Assembly: GCF_034180645.1 (NCBI RefSeq)
Contig: NZ_JAXFNY010000012.1
Location: forward strand, 1-64,000
Reading direction: 5' to 3'
Source: Mobiluncus sp034180645
Lineage (GTDB): Bacteria > Actinomycetota > Actinomycetes > Actinomycetales > Actinomycetaceae
DNA length: 64,000 bases
The position numbers and the translations under genes were made by a program. Within the stretch, counting starts at the first letter, position 1; each line of letters begins with the position of its first letter. Shown in pieces: positions 60,257 through 64,000 of the stretch. Under the pieces are notes generated by a model that worked only from the letters and a program-made list of their open reading frames with translations, made no database searches and was not told the origin of the DNA.

Positions 60257-62398
60257 CTATTGTCCACAACCGCAGGACGGTTCCTCAGACTGGCCGCACT
60301 GGCAGCTCGCATCATCGCGTTTGGGCTGCAAATCCACCCATTCACGAGGCTCCACGCGCACCCCGGTAAAGAACGGGGTGTCAACGCGCACGAATAGGCG
60401 GGCCTCAACCTCGCGCTGCTTGCGCAGCACTCCCATGACCCGATCCAGGCGGTCAGCCTCCAGGGTGATGGTCCATTCCCAATCTCCCAGAGCAAACGCT
60501 GCCAGGGTTGAAACTGCCACGTCATTGAAATCGTGGCCGTTCATACCGTGTTCCTTGAGGATAGCGTTGCGCCGCGCCTTGGGCAGGTAGTACCAGTCCC
60601 AAGAGCGCACGAAAGGATAAACTGCGGCGTATTTGCGCGGGGCGAAACCGCCCCAGCAGGCGGGCAGGTGCGATTCGTTGAACTCAGCGGGCAGATGGCG
60701 GCTCATCGCTGACCATACCGGCTCGAACAGAGCGGTCCGTCCGTGGCACGTCCCGATGGCTCCCACCTTGCGATACGCCTCTTGTAGAGCCTCGGTGTTA
60801 TCGGCCAGCGCCCAAATCATCAGGTCAGCATCGGGGCGGAATCCCGACACGTCATACCAGCCGCGCACCACTACGCCGTTCACCGCTTCTTCCAAACGGT
60901 GGATAATGCGTTCCAGACGCTGCGGGTCGGTGGGTAGGGGCCGGGTCCGGCGGAACACCATGTGCAGGGAGTAATTCTCTCTGGCGTTGACTTCGTGATA
61001 ATCGACCGCGTAATCGCGCGGGTCGCCGGTGATTTCCGGAGCTGTTTGAACGGATTCGGGATGTCCCATGGTTTCTCCTTTGATTGGGGTTGGGGTAACA
61101 GTGTGATGAGGACGAGAGTGGATAGGGCGCGGATACTGGCAGCAGTTCGGTCCACAGGTTTCCGCCAAGGGCGGGTAGGTGTCGGGCTCCACGGACTGCT
61201 GGGGGTGTTCTCCGCGCGCGAAGGCGGCCCGTTCGTAAACCAGGCCAGCCAGTTCATCCAGGAACTCAGGGTCAGATTCCGCGGTGGCAGCCCGCCGGTA
61301 ATCTAGGCCAAGATCCTGGGCGGTAGCGGCAGCCTCGGTGTCGAGGTCATAGACGACTTCCATATGGTCCGAAATAAAACCGAAGGGAGCCACGATGACC
61401 CGGCGCACCCCGGCGTCCGCCAAATCGCGCAAATGGTCATTAATGTCAGGTTCCAACCACGCCTGATGCGGGGAACCAGAACGGGAACAAAACGCCAGCG
61501 ACCACGGCATTTCCAGCCCTTGTGCAGCAAGTCTGCGGTTGATGGCTTGTGCAATCGCGAGGTGCTGGGCCAGGTAGGTCCACCCCTGCCCCAGAGCGTC
61601 TTGCTCACGGGTCACCGTCGGCAAAGCATTGAGGGCTTCAGGGGAGAAGTCAGTCAACCGCTTGCGTAAGGCGACGCTGGGCCGGCTGACGGGAGTATCA
61701 AAACGGTCGTCAAACAGCGCCGGTTTCCGCACTGTCGGGCAAGCCTCGGTCGCGCTGTGAGCACGGCGGCAAGACCCGGAATGTCGCGCCATCTCCAGGG
61801 GAATCGAATGCGTTACGTAAACCAGGTGAACCGGTGAGGGTGACGCCACGGAGGATTGGTCAGAAGCGGGGGTCACGTTTAGGTCCCGGGCAGCCGCCGC
61901 GATAGCGCGAGCGTTTGCGCTGACAAATCCGGGGGTGTTTGCAAAAGGGCGCACTCGGTCCAGCGTGACTTCACCGGCCACCTCGGGGCGGGCGGCGCGC
62001 AGGTCAGCGAGCGCCTGGGCCAGGTTTTCCCGGTATTGCCGGCATCCCGAATAACACGTGTAGGCGGTAGTGAACAGCGTCAAAATCCGGCGCGCCCCCC
62101 GGTCAACCAAGTCAATCAGACTTTCGCTGAAGTACGGGTGCCAGTTGCGGTTGCCTACCGTATAGATGAGGTCGTCGCCGAGGCGTTGGTGCAGGCCGGC
62201 CAAAAGCTCGTCATTGCGGGCATTAATCGGGGAAACACCGCCAAACAGGCGGTAGTGTCCGCCGACTTGTTCCAGGCGAGAATCTGGAATCCCTGCCCCG
62301 CCGGTAGCATTGCGCAAAAACGGCAACACGTCCTCCGGGCCGTTCGGACCGCCATAGCTGACCAGCAGTAACGCATCGTAGGGAGACAAACTGTGCAT
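60257..62398 (-). CDS. hemH-hemQ: Ferrochelatase (HemH/CpfC) fused to coproheme decarboxylase (HemQ/ChdC)
   Basis: 713 residues. The N-terminal part (~1-420) is a ferrochelatase: LLVSYGGPNGPEDVLPFL, GGVSPIN and the TTAYTCYSGCRQYREN block with Cys115 and Cys119. Cys415-x3-Cys419-Cys420 close it, fitting the [2Fe-2S] site of actinobacterial HemH. Residues 444-713 are HemQ: YSLHMVFRRTRPLP, RGWYDVSGFRPDADLMIW, DWYYLP (Tyr603 as the likely catalytic Tyr) and KEHG. The C-terminus has an extra Cys-rich tail (CQCGQ...CGCGQ). The fusion joins iron insertion into coproporphyrin III and decarboxylation to heme b. The linker contains an intact ribosome binding site and ATG (61069). Confidence 0.9.
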   Translation of the reverse strand: MHSLSPYDALLLVSYGGPNGPEDVLPFLRNATGGAGIPDSRLEQVGGHYRLFGGVSPINARNDELLAGLHQRLGDDLIYTVGNRNWHPYFSESLIDLVDRGARRILTLFTTAYTCYSGCRQYRENLAQALADLRAARPEVAGEVTLDRVRPFANTPGFVSANARAIAAAARDLNVTPASDQSSVASPSPVHLVYVTHSIPLEMARHSGSCRRAHSATEACPTVRKPALFDDRFDTPVSRPSVALRKRLTDFSPEALNALPTVTREQDALGQGWTYLAQHLAIAQAINRRLAAQGLEMPWSLAFCSRSGSPHQAWLEPDINDHLRDLADAGVRRVIVAPFGFISDHMEVVYDLDTEAAATAQDLGLDYRRAATAESDPEFLDELAGLVYERAAFARGEHPQQSVEPDTYPPLAETCGPNCCQYPRPIHSRPHHTVTPTPIKGETMGHPESVQTAPEITGDPRDYAVDYHEVNARENYSLHMVFRRTRPLPTDPQRLERIIHRLEEAVNGVVVRGWYDVSGFRPDADLMIWALADNTEALQEAYRKVGAIGTCHGRTALFEPVWSAMSRHLPAEFNESHLPACWGGFAPRKYAAVYPFVRSWDWYYLPKARRNAILKEHGMNGHDFNDVAVSTLAAFALGDWEWTITLEADRLDRVMGVLRKQREVEARLFVRVDTPFFTGVRVEPREWVDLQPKRDDASCQCGQSEEPSCGCGQ
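61067..61080 (-). promoter_or_regulatory. Internal ribosome binding site and ATG at the start of the HemQ part
   Basis: AAGGAG (complement of 61075-61080) lies 5 nt before an in-frame ATG (61069-61067) whose translation, MGHPESVQTAPEITG, is where a free-standing HemQ would begin. This suggests that a 270-residue HemQ could be made separately from the fusion. Confidence 0.6.
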
Positions 62399-62403
62399 GT
62401 GAT

Positions 62404-63690
62404 TTACCTGACTTCAGCGTTCAGAGCGGCTTCGAGAACATCGGGAGTTAGTCCCCATACAGTTGCTAGGGCATCAACCCACTCGGTACTCAAACCCGCC
62501 TCGGCCGCCATGTGGGCGGAAACAGTGGGAGTATGCGCCAGCTTGGCAATGACGTGATGAATCGCGGCCTCCGCGGCCTCGCGAGAAATCATGTCACCAG
62601 CGGGAAGTCGGTCAATCTCGGCCGCGGCCGCCTGCTGGAAAATGGCGCGCAACTGCACGATAGCCGGATCCATGTGGCGTGCCGCCACTGCCGCATCGTA
62701 CTCGCTCAAACCGTCTTCAATTATTTCATGCGCCCGACGCACTTGGGATACCGCCAAAGCCGGAACCCGGTGACGGATATCCTCCAAATCCCACAGAGCG
62801 ACCCCCGGTAGGTCTCGCACGCTTTTCTCCACGTCACGATGTAGCGCCAAATCCAAAATGGTCAAAGAACTCTCCGGACCTGACAAGCTGTCGCGCACCT
62901 GTTCGCGGCGCAGCACCGGGGCGCCGATTCCCCGCGCGGTGACGACCAAATCAGCCTGTTGTAGCGCCGGCACTAAATCAGCGGCGGGAATGACACGGGT
63001 TCCGTGATTCTTGGCAAAGGCAGTGACCCGGTCCGAAGTCGAAATATTGGCGATATCGCGCACCCCGCGGGCGCGTAGCTGGGCGACCGTACTTCCGGCA
63101 TAAGCACCGGTGCCAACCAGGAGAACTTGAGCCTGTTGCCATTGGGGTAAACGACCGCTTTCTTCCGCCACGTCCAGCGCCACGGAAACCACGGAACGCC
63201 CTAGTCCGGTTAGTTCAGTCTTGCTGGCAACTTTCCGGGTGGTGGATAGCGCTCCTTCAAACATGCGCACCATCAACCCGTGAACTTCGCCCAAGTCTTG
63301 GGCTCGCGTAAAGGAACGGCGTACCTGACCCGCGACCTCGGCCTCACCCACCACCATGGAATCCAATCCCGCGGCAACCCGATACAGGTGCTCGGCGACC
63401 GCACGACCCTCAATAAAATTCCACGCCAGCGAGCCGTCCGAGGCATGAGGCGGGTGGGGAGCCTCGAGCTGTTGCGTTTCGGAGGGCAGGTCTTGGGTGG
63501 GAACCAGGCGTACTCTCGGATCGGCAGAAGCATAGATTTCCACGCGGTTACAGGTTGAAACAAGCACCAGGGAATGCACTCCCGGGGTCTCGAACCATTC
63601 CGATTCCTTTTCCGCAGCTTGAGATGCCGCCTGAGCCACTTCAGACAAGCTGTGGGTCAGGTGATTGACGGTGTAGAGTTGAAAAGGCAT
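62404..63690 (-). CDS. hemA: Glutamyl-tRNA reductase
   Basis: 428 residues. It reduces glutamyl-tRNA to glutamate-1-semialdehyde, the first step of C5-pathway heme synthesis. The catalytic Cys47 lies in STCNRVEIYA. AGLDSMVVGEAEVAGQVRRS and GRSVVSVALDVAEES follow, and the NADPH motif is VGTGAYAGSTV. The C-terminal dimer domain is present. The start is ATG 63690; a TTG directly before it (63693) is possible. The stop is 5 nt before the hemH-hemQ start, so they form one operon. Confidence 0.95.
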   Translation of the reverse strand: MPFQLYTVNHLTHSLSEVAQAASQAAEKESEWFETPGVHSLVLVSTCNRVEIYASADPRVRLVPTQDLPSETQQLEAPHPPHASDGSLAWNFIEGRAVAEHLYRVAAGLDSMVVGEAEVAGQVRRSFTRAQDLGEVHGLMVRMFEGALSTTRKVASKTELTGLGRSVVSVALDVAEESGRLPQWQQAQVLLVGTGAYAGSTVAQLRARGVRDIANISTSDRVTAFAKNHGTRVIPAADLVPALQQADLVVTARGIGAPVLRREQVRDSLSGPESSLTILDLALHRDVEKSVRDLPGVALWDLEDIRHRVPALAVSQVRRAHEIIEDGLSEYDAAVAARHMDPAIVQLRAIFQQAAAAEIDRLPAGDMISREAAEAAIHHVIAKLAHTPTVSAHMAAEAGLSTEWVDALATVWGLTPDVLEAALNAEVR

Positions 63691-63743
63691 CAACCTTTTT
63701 ATACCTTAAATAGAATTACCCCCGCAAAACAGTTACTAAGGGT

Positions 63744-63758
63744 ATCCTAAGTTAGGAT
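63744..63758. promoter_or_regulatory. Palindrome in the divergent hemA/hemE promoter
   Basis: ATCCTAA-G-TTAGGAT is a perfect 7-bp inverted repeat in the 89-nt spacer between hemA and hemE. It could be the site of a regulator acting on both directions of heme synthesis. The half-sites are arranged CCTAA..TTAGG, opposite to the DtxR/IdeR consensus, so that family is not supported. Confidence 0.45.
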
Positions 63759-63779
63759 TGTATTTTGGCTGCAGTTTCA

Positions 63780-64000
63780 ATGGGTCTTGACCCACTATTC
63801 TCCGGTTCTCGGATGCGTGCCGCGCTGAACGGAATCAGACCGGCTACCACACCCGTGTGGTTCATGCGCCAAGCCGGGCGGTCCCTGCCGGAATACCGTG
63901 CCCTGCGCGAGGGAAAATCCATGCTCGCCGCCTGCACCACCCCGGAGATCGCCGCCGAGATTACCCTCCAGCCGGTACGCCGCCACCACGTTGACGCGGC
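63780..64000 (+). CDS. hemE: Uroporphyrinogen decarboxylase, N-terminal part (runs off the window)
   Basis: The first 74 codons read LDPLFSGSRMRAALNGI, then PVWFMRQAGRSLPEYRALRE, the conserved N-terminal HemE motif with Arg residues that hold the substrate. It converts uroporphyrinogen III to coproporphyrinogen III, feeding the HemH-HemQ branch. The gene is cut by the window edge. ATG 63780 has no clear Shine-Dalgarno; TTG 63765, 7 nt after GGA, is an alternative start. It diverges from hemA. Confidence 0.92.
   Translation, partial: MGLDPLFSGSRMRAALNGIRPATTPVWFMRQAGRSLPEYRALREGKSMLAACTTPEIAAEITLQPVRRHHVDA

Noticed and set aside
63744..63758. DtxR/IdeR-type iron box
   Set aside because: The half-sites are in the inverse order and the 19-bp consensus is not met.

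Overview
The window is a chromosomal segment of an actinobacterium built around the replication origin. Base composition is moderately GC-rich. The gene set points to the family Actinomycetaceae: parAB/parS next to rsmG-jag-yidC-yidD-rnpA-rpmH, a dnaA-dnaN-recF-dciA-gyrB-gyrA block, a DUF3566 protein after gyrA, a murJ/DUF6049/Nudix/CCA-transferase block, HemQ-type coproporphyrin-dependent heme synthesis, and CWB2 cell-wall-binding repeats. A Mobiluncus-like organism is my best guess; the genus is inferred from overall gene content and is not proven by any single feature.

Layout. 1-2.6 kb is a worn accessory strip: the 3' end of an IS256-family transposase with an internal stop, an N-truncated NYN-domain nuclease gene, a decayed tRNA-Ala(UGC), one copy of a dispersed palindromic repeat, and two toxin-antitoxin pairs, the second with a frameshifted toxin. 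2.6-6.1 kb holds glf, a DMT-type membrane protein and a family 2 glycosyltransferase (envelope polysaccharide). 6.2-17.2 kb (minus strand) and 17.5-23.5 kb (plus strand) are the replication, segregation and translation-support genes, diverging from the dnaA region. The dnaA-dnaN spacer holds the likely oriC. Two perfect parS sites flank parAB. 23.8-32.5 kb carries an aminotransferase, trxA, trxB, a membrane-anchored discoidin-like protein, murJ, a DUF6049 protein and a Nudix hydrolase, all on the minus strand. 32.6-38.4 kb carries the CCA-adding enzyme, a class A penicillin-binding protein and rpsF-ssb-rpsR-rplI. dnaB faces them, and behind it lies a 0.68-kb spacer dense in DnaA boxes.

40.5-49.8 kb is metabolic: a DASS anion transporter, an acyltransferase-like membrane protein, meso-diaminopimelate dehydrogenase with a large insert, and a four-gene pyruvate/2-oxoacid:ferredoxin oxidoreductase operon whose last gene fuses a GltD-like flavoprotein to a ferredoxin. 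50-60 kb is surface and secretion related: a small WXG100-like protein coupled to a lipase-like effector candidate, a CWB2-CAP protein, a SprT/YgjP-like metalloprotease, and a giant secreted papain-rhodanese-double-thioredoxin protein. 60.2-64 kb is heme synthesis: a HemH-HemQ fusion and hemA on the minus strand, divergent from hemE, which runs off the window.

The most unusual items are the papain/rhodanese/thioredoxin fusion, the HemH-HemQ fusion that keeps an internal ribosome binding site, the WXG-like/lipase pair, the 69-nt palindromic repeat present twice, and the DnaA-box cluster upstream of dnaB.
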